This document shows, one piece after another, positions 9,844 through 18,599 of a stretch of 64,000 bases of DNA. This stretch comes from Saprospiraceae bacterium (lineage in GTDB: Bacteria > Bacteroidota > Bacteroidia > Chitinophagales > Saprospiraceae), in the NCBI GenBank assembly GCA_958295895.1, contig CATQHI010000003.1, positions 372,001 to 436,000 on the forward strand. The letters are read 5' to 3'. The first letter of the stretch is position 1. Every line of letters starts with the position of its first letter. The position numbers and the translations under genes are program-made. A model generated the notes under the pieces. The model was not told the DNA's origin. It was given only the letters and a program-made list of their open reading frames with translations, and did not search any database.

Positions 9844-10338
9844 TCAGCAAACTTTGTCGGCACAGGCCGAGCTGGCAAACGCATCGGGTTTAGCCTTGAA
9901 CACGAAGCCCATGCCGAGGATGTAGCCCATGGCTTCCTTCAGCGCTACGTTGCTCTGGAAGTGGGGGTCGGTGTTGATGTCAGCGTGTACTTCCAGTTCC
10001 ACCTCGTGACGGTCCAGGATACTACAGAGGGCGTAGGCGATCTCCACCGATCGGCCTACCTCAAGGATCATGCGCTCGCGCAGGCTCATCTTAGTTTCGC
10101 TCTTGTAGTTGGCGATGAACATGAAGCCGCCGCGCTTTTCGCGCAGAAAAACGATCACGGTGGCAAACTCGACGGTGCCGCCGCGTACCTGGCTATCGGT
10201 GCCGATACACACCTTGAGGCGGTGGCCGTCGGCGCGCTCCTTGACCACGGTGGCCTCGACGGCCTCCGCGATGGGCTGCTCGATCCGGCGGCCGTCGTAA
10301 CGGCGCCACTTCATATCCGTTAGAGCCTTAGTGTTCAT
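9844..10338 (-). CDS. YkuK-type RNase H-like protein (DUF458)
   Basis: A 164-residue protein matching the YkuK/DUF458 family, which has a predicted RNase H-like fold; its biological role is unsettled. Visible family features are an acidic IGTDSQ motif, a REKRGG strand, the RMILEVGRSVEIA helix, HADINTDP, and an ALKEAMGYILGMGF segment near the end. It ends with a short Ala/Cys-rich tail (ASSACADKVC). I chose the ATG at 10338 (MNTKALTDMKWRRYDG). The long upstream extension overlaps the start of the divergent ATPase gene and has no family similarity. A TATCTTCA box lies at 10368-10375. Confidence 0.8.
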   Translation of the reverse strand: MNTKALTDMKWRRYDGRRIEQPIAEAVEATVVKERADGHRLKVCIGTDSQVRGGTVEFATVIVFLREKRGGFMFIANYKSETKMSLRERMILEVGRSVEIAYALCSILDRHEVELEVHADINTDPHFQSNVALKEAMGYILGMGFVFKAKPDAFASSACADKVC

Positions 10339-10471
10339 CGGTGTGGCATTTGGGGACTTGCGTAGCGTGAAGATAACCAATAGGGTACGGCCGAAAGTTG
10401 CTGGAGGGTTAAGTTTCCGACATTTACCCCGCTTTTGCACCTTCGCCCAATAAACGCTTACTTTACCCGGT

Positions 10472-13135
10472 ATGCGGGAGAGCCAGGAACAACCCACTTC
10501 GACGGTCCCCTTCAAGTTCAAAGAGCTGAAGGTGTACAACTCTACGGAGTACCTGTGGGGTAACTACAAGAAGTACCGTCAGGTCTTTGACCGCTTCGAG
10601 ACGGCCTACGTTTATGCCGAGCTTTCGGTGTTCAACAAGCGCTTCGACGAGGCCGACTGGTCGCTGCACGTCAACCTGAAGTGCTTTCGCACGGAGGAAA
10701 AGGGCAGGCAGGAAGTTTGTAGCCTCACCATCGACAAGGAGGTCAGCAAGTTCGATGCCGTGGTGTACCTGCGCGAGGGCTGGGGCAATCAGAAAAAGGG
10801 CTCTTTCTGGAAGGCCGGCACCTACTTCTGGGAGGCCTACATCGATGGCCAGCGGGTGGGTTCCAAGTACTTTTACCTCATCGAGTCGGAAGAAAGCTCG
10901 CTGGAGAGCGATGACCGGGGGGGTAACCGGAAATCCCGCGTCTGCGATGACTACCTGGAGCTGAACTCAGTCAAGCTCTACGAGGGCCCCTACGACGACG
11001 TGACGGCCGACGACCGGGTGTACCTGCGTAGTTTTGCCAGCCAGGATACCCGCTACGTTTACCTGGAGCTCGAGTTCAAAAATAAGCAACCGGCCCACGC
11101 CTGGCAGCTCGAACTGTTCACCAAGTTCCTGAACGAGGCCCGCGAACTGAAGGGCCACGTAGCCCGCCTACAGCAGGTGGAGGCCGGACAGGAAACCATT
11201 AAACTCACCGCCGGTTGGGGCGCGGCCACCCCCAACCTCTGGCGCGAGAACGCCTACACGGCAGACATTGTCTTTCTGGATAGTTTGATCGCCTCGGTGC
11301 CCTTTACGGTGGGGGACGAGTCCCAGGTTGGGTTTCCCGCCGTACTACTCCCCGGACAAAAGCGGGGGACCGTACTGGGAGCGGAACCGGAGGAAAACAG
11401 CACCTTCGAGGACATCATGGCCAAGCTCGACGCCCTCATCGGCCTACAGGAGGTCAAGAAGCAACTGCGGGACCATGCGGTCTACATCCGATTTCTACAG
11501 TTGCGGCAGGAGCGTGGATTTGCCATGGATACCGGTATTGAGGTCCACTCCGTCTTCAGCGGCAACCCCGGTACGGGAAAGACCACGGTAGCGCGCATGA
11601 TGGGCCAGTTGTATAAGAAGATGGGCCTGCTGAGCCGGGGACACACCGTGGTGGCCGACCGGGTAGACCTGGTGGGGGAGTACATCGGTCAGACCGCCCC
11701 CAAAACCCGGGAGGTCATCGAAAGCGCCCGCGGTGGGGTACTGTTCATTGATGAGGCCTACGCCCTGGCCCGCAGCAACGATGACGGCAAGGACTTTGGC
11801 CGCGAGGTCATCGAGATCCTCGTCAAGGAAATGTCCAACGGCCCGGGCGACCTGGCCGTGGTGGTAGCCGGCTATACGGAGGAAATGAGCCGGTTCCTGG
11901 ACAGCAACACCGGGCTGAAATCGCGCTTCAAGCACCACTACGAGTTTCGTAATTTCCTGCCACAGGAACTTAGTCAAATTGCGGACTACGCCGCCGGGCA
12001 GCTCGGGGTACATCCTACCCTGGAGGCCAAAGCGCTACTGGACGAGACCATTACCCAGGCCTTCCGCAGCCGCGATCGCTCCTTCGGCAATGCGCGCTAC
12101 GTCCATGACCTGCTGGAAAAAGCCAAGGTGCAAATGGCCCTGCGGCTAATGTCCCGTGACGAATCCGGTACTTCGCACACCGATGATGCCCTGAGCACCA
12201 TTCAGCTAGCGGACGTGCGGGCCATCAAATCCATCCGCAGCACCGAACGGCCCGCCATACCCGTAAACGAAGCACTACTCACTGCCACCCTGGAGGAACT
12301 GGATCAACTAGTGGGTATGGAGAGCGTCAAGAGCCAGTTGCACGAGCTGGTACGCCTGGTGCGGTACTACCGCAAGACCGGCCGCGACGTGCTCAACGCC
12401 TTCCAGCTCCACACGGTGCTGGTCGGTAATCCGGGCACCGGTAAAACTACCGTAGCCCGTATCCTTGCCCTACTCTACAGCGCCCTTGGCATCCTCGAAC
12501 GCGGACACATCGTGGAGACCGACCGGCAGGGCCTCGTGGCAGGCTACGTGGGGCAGACGGCCGAAAAGACCACCAAGGTGATCGAGGAGGCGATCGGCGG
12601 GGTGCTCTTCATCGACGAGGCCTACGCCCTGACACAGTCCAACACCTCGCAGCGCGGCGACTTCGGGGACGAGGCCGTACAAACGCTGCTGAAGCGTATG
12701 GAGGACCAGCGCGGTGAGTTCTTCGTCTGCGTGGCCGGCTACCCGGACAATATGGAGTCGTTTCTGAAGGCTAACCCGGGACTGAGCAGCCGCTTCGACA
12801 AGATTCTGCGTTTTGAGGATTACAGTGCGGAGCAGCTCCTGGAGATCGCCGACCGCATGTTTCGCCAGCAGCGGGCGCAGCTCACCGCCTCGGCCCGCAC
12901 CCACCTGGAGAGCTACCTACGCTTCCTCCACAAGTTCCGGGATGCCTACTTTGGCAATGCCCGCACCGTGCGGCAGTTGGTGATCGACATCCTGCGCCGT
13001 CATGACCTACGCAAAGCCGAGGAGGTGCCCGCAGGGGGAAGGGCCCCCTCGGTAAAGATCCTGAAGGTGGACGTCGAACACCTAAAACTCGATACCCGGG
13101 AGCTGTCCATCCAGCGCAAACGGATTGGCTTTTAG
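10472..13135 (+). CDS. Double-AAA CbbX/SpoVK-like ATPase with duplicated N-terminal beta domains
   Basis: An 887-residue ATPase whose two AAA modules both resemble the CbbX/CfqX/SpoVK family (Rubisco activase and sporulation protein K relatives). Module 1 has Walker A GNPGTGKT at residues 364-371 and Walker B FIDEA with Asp427-Glu428. Module 2 has Walker A at 652-659 and Asp715-Glu716. Both keep the pore-proximal GYxGQTA segment and a sensor-like SRF. The first about 280 residues look like two divergent copies of one beta-rich unit: the first begins KELKVYNSTEYLWG (about 14-140), the second ELNSVKLYEG (about 152-278). Each ends with a GWG ... FW/LW pattern and a strand pair leading to YFYLIESE or PFTVGDE. 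No Rubisco or sporulation genes are nearby, so the client is unknown. It is convergent with the lipoprotein gene, the stops being one base apart. Confidence 0.85.
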   Translation: MRESQEQPTSTVPFKFKELKVYNSTEYLWGNYKKYRQVFDRFETAYVYAELSVFNKRFDEADWSLHVNLKCFRTEEKGRQEVCSLTIDKEVSKFDAVVYLREGWGNQKKGSFWKAGTYFWEAYIDGQRVGSKYFYLIESEESSLESDDRGGNRKSRVCDDYLELNSVKLYEGPYDDVTADDRVYLRSFASQDTRYVYLELEFKNKQPAHAWQLELFTKFLNEARELKGHVARLQQVEAGQETIKLTAGWGAATPNLWRENAYTADIVFLDSLIASVPFTVGDESQVGFPAVLLPGQKRGTVLGAEPEENSTFEDIMAKLDALIGLQEVKKQLRDHAVYIRFLQLRQERGFAMDTGIEVHSVFSGNPGTGKTTVARMMGQLYKKMGLLSRGHTVVADRVDLVGEYIGQTAPKTREVIESARGGVLFIDEAYALARSNDDGKDFGREVIEILVKEMSNGPGDLAVVVAGYTEEMSRFLDSNTGLKSRFKHHYEFRNFLPQELSQIADYAAGQLGVHPTLEAKALLDETITQAFRSRDRSFGNARYVHDLLEKAKVQMALRLMSRDESGTSHTDDALSTIQLADVRAIKSIRSTERPAIPVNEALLTATLEELDQLVGMESVKSQLHELVRLVRYYRKTGRDVLNAFQLHTVLVGNPGTGKTTVARILALLYSALGILERGHIVETDRQGLVAGYVGQTAEKTTKVIEEAIGGVLFIDEAYALTQSNTSQRGDFGDEAVQTLLKRMEDQRGEFFVCVAGYPDNMESFLKANPGLSSRFDKILRFEDYSAEQLLEIADRMFRQQRAQLTASARTHLESYLRFLHKFRDAYFGNARTVRQLVIDILRRHDLRKAEEVPAGGRAPSVKILKVDVEHLKLDTRELSIQRKRIGF

Positions 13136-13136
13136 C

Positions 13137-13949
13137 CTAAAATTCCGTAAATACCGATTCGTCCATTTTATTGGTCACTGCGATATCGCCCAGTTGAAAG
13201 CGGCCTCCACGATCGCCACTGAGCATAATCCCGTCGTACTCCCGGTAGCCGTCGTAGGGCGTTTCCATACTGGGTTCGGCATCGGCGGCGTCGCGGAAAA
13301 ACTGCCAGGTGTTGATGCGGTAGCTATCCCGGTCGACGAAGAGGCGGTAGCGGTTACCCGGGGTGTCGCCCACGTCACGGAAGGTGAGCTCGAGCACCTC
13401 GGAGGGGCGATTTTTGAGAGGGTCGGTTTCTTCCCCCACGTACTTGAGGGTGACCCCACTGTCCTTTAGCTTGAAGGGCTGCACGAGCCAGTAGCTATCG
13501 TTGATGAACATGGAATTGGCCGACTGTAGGTAGAGCGAGAGACTATCCGGGTTGGTCATCTCCTCGCCCTCCTTCCGCACCGCCCCCGTGAGATCGTCGT
13601 TGCTGTAGTCGAGCAGGTACACGATATCCTTTTCGGGCACCTCGATGCGTACGCGTTGTTCCTCCTTATCCCAGGTGAGGGTACGCACGCCGAAGAAATT
13701 CCAGGTGAAGAAGCGAGCGTCGTCGTAGGCCCGCCGGCCGCCGTGGTACTTGACGACGCTATCGGCGATGGCGATGGCCCGCTCATCCGAGCCCGCAGCG
13801 TCGAAGCCGTCGGCCGGCGGATTTGCGTCGGCTACAGTTGCTGTGGCCGGCACGATCCCCGTGCCGTCCCCCGCGGCGGGATTGGTTTGGCAGGCGGCAA
13901 GCAGTAGTAGTAGTAGACTGAATACTAAGGTGGTGTAGTGCATATTCAT
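13137..13949 (-). CDS. LolA-like lipoprotein of unknown function
   Basis: A lipoprotein of about 270 residues. The signal sequence ends in a lipobox (LLLLAACQ), giving a lipid-modified Cys. The mature part is beta-rich (TWNFFGVRTLTWD, IVYLLDYSN, RYRLFVDRDSYRI), like LolA/LolB-type or DUF6503-like Bacteroidota proteins that may bind lipid. This is a fold-level guess, not a firm family call. The start at 13949 (MNMHYTT) is preferred over the ATG nine bases upstream. It lies 18 bases after the phosphodiesterase gene on the same strand and is probably co-transcribed with it. Confidence 0.7.
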   Translation of the reverse strand: MNMHYTTLVFSLLLLLLAACQTNPAAGDGTGIVPATATVADANPPADGFDAAGSDERAIAIADSVVKYHGGRRAYDDARFFTWNFFGVRTLTWDKEEQRVRIEVPEKDIVYLLDYSNDDLTGAVRKEGEEMTNPDSLSLYLQSANSMFINDSYWLVQPFKLKDSGVTLKYVGEETDPLKNRPSEVLELTFRDVGDTPGNRYRLFVDRDSYRINTWQFFRDAADAEPSMETPYDGYREYDGIMLSGDRGGRFQLGDIAVTNKMDESVFTEF

Positions 13950-13967
13950 GCAGGCCATAACGGCAGG

Positions 13968-15062
13968 CTACCGGAGTAGTTCGGCCTCCAGATAGACTGG
14001 CTGGTGGTCACTGAAGCGGAAGGACTGATCGATGGTCTTGAGTTGCCGCAACCGAATACCCGGGCTAGCGAGGTAGAAATCGATGAGGCTGACCTGGCTC
14101 CGGTGGTGGTCAAAGACATCGTCACTCCGGCGTACCGTGGCCATGCCCGGATCGTAGGCCCACGTCCACCCCGGGGGTAAAAAGTCAAAGGCAATACCGG
14201 GGGGCAGTTGGGTCTCCTCTACGGTCGGATTGAGCGAGAACCAGTTGAAGCCCGGGGGAAGCTGATTCCAGTCCCCCCCCACGATGACGTAACGGCCCGC
14301 CGCATAGTCCGCCAGCACCCGCTCGCGCAGGTAGGCCATCTGCTGCCGCCGCACGGAGCCATCCTCGTCGTAGGCCGAAAGGTGGACGTTGTACAGGGCC
14401 AGCTCCTTACCCCATCTGGTGCGGTACACCTGCCGTAGGGCGCAGCGGTCAAGCTGAAACAGTCGCGTGGGCCAGGGAAACTCCCCCGGGAGTTGGAGCC
14501 GCTCGGCTGTGGTGGGCTGGTAGCGACTCAGGGTCACCAGCCCGCTCTGCACCGCCCCGTAGTGATCCCAGGGCTGAAAAACCGGTAACGGTACCCGCCT
14601 GACCTGGAAATTCGGGGCGTAATAGGTTACGTAGTCCGGCAGTGCATTGCGGGCCTGGGCCAGCTCATTGATGTAGTAGCTCCGGCGGCTGGCACTGTCT
14701 ATTTCCTGCAGTAGCCAAAAATCGGTCTGCGTATTCTGCAGTGTGAGCTGCTGTCCGGCTACGTAGCTATCGACGTGCTCCCGCGTGGCGCGCGCCTTGC
14801 CGAGCTCCGTCCAAAAGAAATCGCCGCGGTTGTAGTACCAGTACTCCTCCGCCCCCAGACCGCCGTAGCCAACGTTCCACGTGGTCAGGGTAAGCAGGCT
14901 ATCCTGAATCACCTGCGGCGCGCCCGCCGGGGCGTGACTGGGTTGTAGGACGGCGGTACCCCGGGGCTGCCAGTCGGTCACGGTTCCGTACACCAGTAGC
15001 CCCCCCACGTAGAGGAGCAGGAGCAGGAGCAGCCAGCGCAGGAACTTCCACGTACGACGCAT
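13968..15062 (-). CDS. Membrane-anchored endonuclease/exonuclease/phosphatase family protein
   Basis: A 364-residue metal-dependent phosphodiesterase/phosphatase of the EEP superfamily. An N-terminal membrane helix (about residues 7-25, WLLLLLLLYVGGLLVYG) puts the catalytic domain outside the cytoplasm. Superfamily residues in order are TTWNVGY (Asn), LLQEID (Glu), YNVHLSAYD (His region), VGGDWNQLP (Asp/Asn), LIDFYLAS (Asp) and SDHQPVYLE (catalytic His). Substrate is not predictable; sphingomyelinase-like and nuclease-like members share this core. The start at 15062 (MRRTWKFL) is preferred: a TACTTTTG box ends only 4 bases before it, so the message may be leaderless. It is divergent from bshC. 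Confidence 0.85.
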   Translation of the reverse strand: MRRTWKFLRWLLLLLLLYVGGLLVYGTVTDWQPRGTAVLQPSHAPAGAPQVIQDSLLTLTTWNVGYGGLGAEEYWYYNRGDFFWTELGKARATREHVDSYVAGQQLTLQNTQTDFWLLQEIDSASRRSYYINELAQARNALPDYVTYYAPNFQVRRVPLPVFQPWDHYGAVQSGLVTLSRYQPTTAERLQLPGEFPWPTRLFQLDRCALRQVYRTRWGKELALYNVHLSAYDEDGSVRRQQMAYLRERVLADYAAGRYVIVGGDWNQLPPGFNWFSLNPTVEETQLPPGIAFDFLPPGWTWAYDPGMATVRRSDDVFDHHRSQVSLIDFYLASPGIRLRQLKTIDQSFRFSDHQPVYLEAELLR

Positions 15063-15066
15063 AGTG

Positions 15067-15074
15067 CAAAAGTA
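15067..15074 (-). promoter_or_regulatory. -7 box (TACTTTTG) directly before the EEP-family start
   Basis: An exact TAnnTTTG match on the minus strand with only 4 bases between the box and the ATG at 15062. If used, the transcript would begin at or next to the start codon. Confidence 0.55.
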
Positions 15075-15113
15075 CGCGGCAAACCTTTGCTGCCTTTCCG
15101 CGTACCCTACACC

Positions 15114-16703
15114 ATGAAAATAGCCCGCATCCCCTACGCCGAGGTACCCCAGTTTTCCGTGCGCGACGTTGCCTACGCCACCAGCCGGCAGGACCTGCGC
15201 CCCTTTTATAAGTACCCCGTCACGCTGGATGCCTTCGCGGACGTGCTGTGGGACCGCACCGCCCAACCGACCGACCGGGCCCTTCTGGTAGATGAATTGG
15301 AGCAACAGTACGCGGCGCTCTCCACCGATGTTGCCCCGCCACCCGCTCTGCAGCACCTGCGTTCGCGGCAGACCTTTACGGTCATTACGGCCCACCAGCC
15401 GGCCCTCTTTACCGGTCCGTTTTACTATATCCTAAAGATCTGTTCGGCCATCAACCTGGCGCGGCAGCTTCAGCAGCGCTACGCCGACTACACCTTCGTA
15501 CCGGTTTTCATCACCGGGGGGGAAGACCACGACTTTGCCGAAGTCAATCACACCCAGGTGTACGGTAACCGCATTGAGTGGCAGACCGAAGCGGGGGGAC
15601 CGGTGGGGGCCATGGCGACCGATACCCTTGCCCCGGCCCTGGCCCAGCTGAAGGACATCCTCGGCGACCGGCCGACGGCCACGGAGATCTATGAGATCAT
15701 CGAACGCACCCACACCCAGCACGCTACCTACGGGGCGGCCTCGGTGGCGCTGGTGCACGAGCTATTTGCCAAGTACGGACTGGTGGTGGCCGACATGAGC
15801 CGCCCGGCCTTTAAACGGGCCTTCGTGCCCATCATGGAGCGCGAGCTGTTCGACTCGGTAAGCCAGCCTCTGATCGAGGAGGCGCAGCGCAAGCTGGGGC
15901 CCCTGGGCTACACCGGTCAGGCCCACGCCCGTGAGATCAACCTGTTCTACCTCAGCCCGGGGCGGCGCGACCGGATCGTGCGCGGGGAGGGAGCCTACCG
16001 GGTACTGGATACCGAGCACCGCTTTACGGAGGAGGAGCTCCGGCAGCAGCTACACGAGCACCCGGAACGCTTCAGTCCCAACGTGGTGATGCGGCCGCTG
16101 TACCAGGAGCTGATCTTTCCCAACCTGGCCTACATCGGCGGTGGCGGCGAGCTGGCCTACTGGCTCGAACGCAGGGCCCAGTTCGATGCCTTTGGCCTCA
16201 ACTTCCCGATGCTCGTGCGCCGCAACTCCGTACTCTGGATCGACGGCGGCAACCAGAAGAAACTGGCAAAGCTGGAGCTGGATTACCGCGAGCTCTTCCG
16301 CGATGCCGACCTGATCATCCGCGATTACGTGGCCGAGCAGTCAGAGAACGAACTGAGTCTGGCCGAGGAGCTCGGCGCGCTCGAAGCCCTGTTTCGGGGC
16401 ATCGCGGAGAAGGCTGAGCGCATCGACCCCACTCTGGCCAAGGCCGTCCTGGGCGAGCACGCGCGGCAGGCCAAAACGGTAGAAAACCTCGAGGGTCGCC
16501 TGCGGCGAACCGAGAAGCAACGCTTTGAAACGGCCATGAATCAGATCCGTACGCTACGGGAGAAACTCTTCCCGGAGGGCGGTTTGCAGGAGCGGTACGA
16601 CAGCTTCCTCAACGTCTATCTACAGGAGGGGGAGCAGCTCTTCGGGGTCCTGATCGAGGAGCTCGATCCGCTACGGGAGGGTTTGGTCGTGATCCAGCCC
16701 TAA
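15114..16703 (+). CDS. bshC: Bacillithiol biosynthesis protein BshC
   Basis: A 529-residue protein matching BshC, the putative cysteine ligase that adds Cys to glucosaminyl-malate in the last step of bacillithiol synthesis. Typical features are an N-terminal Rossmann-like part with TAHQPALFTGPFYYILKI, GGEDHDFAEVNH, a middle region with NVVMRPLYQELIFPNLAYIGGG split over two motifs, and a C-terminal coiled coil (about residues 420-500). The start at 15114 (MKIARIPYAEVPQF) matches the family. An AACCTTTG near-box lies at 15082-15089. bshA and bshB are not in the window. The 3' end overlaps fmt by 4 bases, tail to tail. Confidence 0.9.
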   Translation: MKIARIPYAEVPQFSVRDVAYATSRQDLRPFYKYPVTLDAFADVLWDRTAQPTDRALLVDELEQQYAALSTDVAPPPALQHLRSRQTFTVITAHQPALFTGPFYYILKICSAINLARQLQQRYADYTFVPVFITGGEDHDFAEVNHTQVYGNRIEWQTEAGGPVGAMATDTLAPALAQLKDILGDRPTATEIYEIIERTHTQHATYGAASVALVHELFAKYGLVVADMSRPAFKRAFVPIMERELFDSVSQPLIEEAQRKLGPLGYTGQAHAREINLFYLSPGRRDRIVRGEGAYRVLDTEHRFTEEELRQQLHEHPERFSPNVVMRPLYQELIFPNLAYIGGGGELAYWLERRAQFDAFGLNFPMLVRRNSVLWIDGGNQKKLAKLELDYRELFRDADLIIRDYVAEQSENELSLAEELGALEALFRGIAEKAERIDPTLAKAVLGEHARQAKTVENLEGRLRRTEKQRFETAMNQIRTLREKLFPEGGLQERYDSFLNVYLQEGEQLFGVLIEELDPLREGLVVIQP

Positions 16704-17644
16704 CCCAGCACGGTGTCCGGCGGCAGAGCCACCCCGCGCAGGAAATCTTCGGTACCCATCCTTTTGCGGCCAGCGAGTTGCAGTTTGAGCACCTCCAGGT
16801 AGCCCCCGGGGCAGGCTATGCGGAGGTAGGTCTTATCGTCGGTGAGCACCGTACCGGCTGCTAGCTGGTGCTCACCCGGTACCACCCGGCAACGGATGAT
16901 TTTGAGTTGGGCGTTATTCAGCATGGTATAGGCAGCGGGCCAGGGGCTCAGTCCGCGTACGAAGTTATGTACCTCCTGTACGGGCCGGTCGAAGTCGATA
17001 CGGCACATCTCGCGGCTCAGTTTCGGGGCAGGCGTGGCGGCGCTATCGTCCTGCCGTTGCAGCGTGTAGTCGCCCGATTCGATGAGGCGCGCGGTAGCCA
17101 GCACCAGTTCGGCCCCCTCCATCATCATGCGATCGTGTACGTCACCGGCCGTTTCGTTCTCGTCAATCGGCATGCGGTGCTGTAGCAAAATATCACCGGT
17201 ATCGATGGCCTCCTGGATAAAAAAAGTCGTGGCACCGGTCTCGTGCTCCCCCCGCATCACCGCCCAGTTGATCGGGGCCGCGCCGCGGTACTTCGGTAGC
17301 AGTGAACCGTGCAGGTTGAAGGTACCCAACCGGGGCATGGCCCACACTACCTCGGGCAGCATTCGGAAGGCTACGACGATCTGTAAGTCGGCTCCAAGGG
17401 CTGCCAGCGCCTCGATAAACTCCGGGGCCTTTAGGTTTTTGGGTTGCAGGACGGGAATACCAAGTTGCTGCGCGGCCTTTTTGACCGGCGATTTTAGCAG
17501 TTGTTTGCCGCCCCGCCCGCCTAGTTTATCCGTGGCCGTCACCACACCCGCCACCGGGTAACCCGCCTTCACGAGTCGGCGCAGGGAGGGCACCGCAAAC
17601 TCCGGGGTACCCATAAAAACAATGCGTGGTGTAGATTCGGTCAT
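16700..17644 (-). CDS. fmt: Methionyl-tRNA formyltransferase
   Basis: This 314-residue enzyme formylates initiator Met-tRNA using 10-formyl-tetrahydrofolate. The N-terminal domain shows RIVFMGTPEFAVPSL and the catalytic NLHGSLLPKYRGAAPINWA stretch (Asn/His), followed by TGATTFFI and the DTGDIL Asp. A C-terminal OB-like domain follows (FVRGLSPWPAAYT ... ). The length is normal. folD (31271-32150), which makes the upstream folate, is in the same window but far away. It is divergent from the lipase gene. Confidence 0.95.
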   Translation of the reverse strand: MTESTPRIVFMGTPEFAVPSLRRLVKAGYPVAGVVTATDKLGGRGGKQLLKSPVKKAAQQLGIPVLQPKNLKAPEFIEALAALGADLQIVVAFRMLPEVVWAMPRLGTFNLHGSLLPKYRGAAPINWAVMRGEHETGATTFFIQEAIDTGDILLQHRMPIDENETAGDVHDRMMMEGAELVLATARLIESGDYTLQRQDDSAATPAPKLSREMCRIDFDRPVQEVHNFVRGLSPWPAAYTMLNNAQLKIIRCRVVPGEHQLAAGTVLTDDKTYLRIACPGGYLEVLKLQLAGRKRMGTEDFLRGVALPPDTVLG

Positions 17645-17686
17645 TGGGGCGGGGCCACAGGTGCAGCTTACGTGGGAGGGCAGCGG

Positions 17687-17694
17687 CGAAGATA
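17687..17694 (-). promoter_or_regulatory. -7 box (TATCTTCG) of fmt
   Basis: Minus-strand TATCTTCG, 42 bases before the fmt start and 11 bases from the opposing lipase box, so this is a compact divergent promoter pair. Confidence 0.5.
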
Positions 17695-17705
17695 GCCCCA
17701 GCCGT

Positions 17706-17713
17706 TACTTTGG
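17706..17713 (+). promoter_or_regulatory. -7 box (TACTTTGG) of the lipase gene
   Basis: A TACTTTGG variant of TAnnTTTG, 37 bases before the ATG at 17751. The same octamer is seen before the CHU_C gene at 50733. Confidence 0.45.
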
Positions 17714-17750
17714 CCGTATTTTATGCCCCCTCACCGCGAGTACACCGATT

Positions 17751-18599
17751 ATGCAAGAATTCCACTGGACCAACGAGCAGGACCACCGCATCTATGCCGT
17801 AGACTGGGATACGCCCGATCCGCGGGCCGTGGTGGGCATTATCCACGGGCTGGGGGAACACTGCCGGCGCTACGATGCCCTGGCGGCCTTCTTCCATACG
17901 CACCGGGTGGCCGCGGTGGGCTACGACCGCCAGGGGTTCGGACGCAGCGAGGGGCAGCGGGGGCACGCGGCCAGCTACACCCACTACCTGGATGGGGTGG
18001 CCCAGCTGCTCGTGCAGTGCCAGCGGCGGTATCCGGAGCTGCCGGTCTTTTTGTACGGTCAGAGCATGGGCGGGCAGTTGCTTCTTACCTACCTCATCAA
18101 GCGTAAGCCGCGCATCACTGGCGCCGTAGTGACCTCCCCCCACATCGCTACCGGCTTTAAACCGAACCCGCTGGTCGTAGGTCTGGGGAAACTACTGCGG
18201 CGGGTGCGGCCCAGTCAGACACTCGACAATCAGCTGGACCTGACCCGTTTGAGTCGGGATCCGGAGGTACAGCGAGCGTACACGGCCGACCCCCTCAATC
18301 ACCAGCGCCTCAGTGCCCAGGTCGGCCTTGACCTACTCGAACGGGCGAAGTTTTTACAGGAATACGCCGATGGGCTGACCGTACCGACGCTACTGCTACA
18401 CGGCAGCGCCGACGGTATTACGGCCCACGACGCTACGGAAGCCTTCGCCACGCGGAACCCAGCCGGCGTACAGTGGCGTAGCTATCCTGGTTTCTACCAC
18501 GAGCTGCACAATGAGCCGGGGCGAGAGGAGGTGCTCGGTGACATCTGGACGTGGATGGAAAACTTGCTGGCTACCACGACGGTGGCCAGGGCAAAGTGA
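17751..18599 (+). CDS. Alpha/beta hydrolase, monoacylglycerol lipase-like
   Basis: A 282-residue serine hydrolase of the monoacylglycerol lipase/lysophospholipase group (Hydrolase_4). The HGLGEH oxyanion segment, the GYDRQGFGRSEGQRGH loop typical of this group, the nucleophile elbow GQSMGG (Ser105), LLLHGSADGIT (Asp221) and the terminal GFYHELHNE (His250) form a complete triad. No signal peptide, so it is probably cytoplasmic. The start at 17751 (MQEFHWTNEQ) excludes an upstream extension without similarity that overlaps fmt. The exact glyceride or ester substrate is unknown. Confidence 0.88.
   Translation: MQEFHWTNEQDHRIYAVDWDTPDPRAVVGIIHGLGEHCRRYDALAAFFHTHRVAAVGYDRQGFGRSEGQRGHAASYTHYLDGVAQLLVQCQRRYPELPVFLYGQSMGGQLLLTYLIKRKPRITGAVVTSPHIATGFKPNPLVVGLGKLLRRVRPSQTLDNQLDLTRLSRDPEVQRAYTADPLNHQRLSAQVGLDLLERAKFLQEYADGLTVPTLLLHGSADGITAHDATEAFATRNPAGVQWRSYPGFYHELHNEPGREEVLGDIWTWMENLLATTTVARAK

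Noticed and set aside
10472-13135. EccA-like component of a type VII secretion system
   Set aside because: The AAA modules are CbbX-like, but no EccC, EccB, WXG100 or related genes occur anywhere in the window.
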